Source of the DNA: Flavobacterium crocinum
GTDB taxonomy: Bacteria; Bacteroidota; Bacteroidia; Flavobacteriales; Flavobacteriaceae
Length of the DNA stretch: 64,000 bases
Direction: 5' to 3'
Assembly (NCBI RefSeq): GCF_003122385.1
Contig: NZ_CP029255.1
Location: 806,001 to 870,000, forward strand
Of this stretch, positions 63,637 through 64,000 are shown in pieces (position 1 is the stretch's first letter; each line of letters opens with the position of its first letter). A program made the position numbers and the translations under genes. Below the pieces are notes generated by a model. The model worked only from the letters and a program-made list of their open reading frames with translations. It did no database searches and was not told the DNA's origin.

Positions 63637-64000
63637 TTACAGTTCACTAATAAAAGGCGATTGTTTGCTGTATTTAGATTCTATCATTTCTTTAATTATA
63701 AATTTTGAAATGTCTAAAGCAGAAATTTTATCTCCTAAACAATCTTTCAGATTTACCGTTATTTCAGAACTTTTATCGGTAAACTCAATAAAAGGAACAC
63801 GAACTTGTGTCCAATTTACATTGCTTTCTTCTAAAAGTTGATATGCTTTTTGACGATCTTCCTGAATTAGCGGAAAATTACTCTTCATCCAATTTGTGGC
63901 CATAATCGTTTTTGGGCTTTTCTGATCGAATGGCGTATCAATATTAAGTCCGGCCAGCAAAACATAACGGTCGATTTTGTATTCACTCATCACTCTCAAA
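63637..64000 (-). CDS. Probable NAD(P)-binding oxidoreductase-like protein (C-terminal part)
   Basis: About 120 residues at the C-terminus are visible; the frame continues past the window end, and the Rossmann start is outside. Recognisable pieces are YKIDRYVLLAGLNIDTP, the helix KAYQLLEESNVNWTQVRVPF and the end KDCLGDKISALDISKFI, which resemble the second half of NAD(P)H-binding/NmrA-like SDR proteins. This is the best guess; without the N-terminus the assignment is weak. Confidence 0.55.
   Translation of the reverse strand, partial: LRVMSEYKIDRYVLLAGLNIDTPFDQKSPKTIMATNWMKSNFPLIQEDRQKAYQLLEESNVNWTQVRVPFIEFTDKSSEITVNLKDCLGDKISALDISKFIIKEMIESKYSKQSPFISEL

Overview
The window looks like a chromosomal segment of a Bacteroidetes bacterium of the Flavobacterium type. 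It is AT-rich and carries a SusC/SusD pair. It has six large secreted proteins that end in type IX secretion (T9SS) sorting domains. Bacteroidetes-style TAnnTTTG promoter elements occur in front of several genes, and several starts appear to be TTG. No rRNA, tRNA, CRISPR array, phage or classical insertion sequence was recognised.

Region 1 (1-12970) is a polysaccharide utilisation locus on the minus strand. It reads susC-like transporter, susD-like lipoprotein, surface glycan-binding lipoprotein, GH2 glycosidase and GH31 alpha-xylosidase-like enzyme, the last cut by the window start. Two tandem Nudix-fold regulators with degenerate Nudix boxes are divergent from it. Between regulators and transporter lie a candidate promoter and two 16-bp direct repeats that may be operators. 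GH31 plus GH2 suggests a galactosylated xyloglucan-like substrate, but this is inference.

Region 2 (13036-37200) is mostly ordinary core genome: lepA, an outer-membrane barrel, a WYL regulator facing two DinB genes, thiL, glyS, comF, ribF, bioB and a JmjC/cupin-like protein. Among them are a TPR sensor kinase with its response regulator, a LytTR regulator with Glu at the phospho-acceptor position, a tiny secreted protein, a type-B T9SS repeat protein and an M12B-like T9SS metalloprotease.

Region 3 (37210-58533) is the most distinctive part. Four giant T9SS proteins (about 1290-2080 residues) share a roughly 500-residue C-terminal module but have unrelated N-terminal parts: glycine-rich plus 94-residue repeats, a 14-repeat delta-60 propeller, beta-helix/LamG/Ig, and cadherin-like plus PA14-like. 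The last two lie in opposite orientation around recX, so their C-terminal ends form a roughly 1-kb inverted repeat about 10 kb apart.

Region 4 (58592-64000) holds a TraB/GumN-sigma factor-membrane protein operon. A GxxExxY gene follows, lying within imperfect terminal inverted repeats of about 38 bp. This small cassette abuts the end of a divergent bioF-like gene that has unusual residues at PLP-binding positions, and the repeat appears to encode that gene's C-terminal residues. A DUF2975/XRE pair and the C-terminal part of a probable NAD(P)-binding protein close the window. Intergenic regions carry several palindromic repeats, some of them probable bidirectional terminators.
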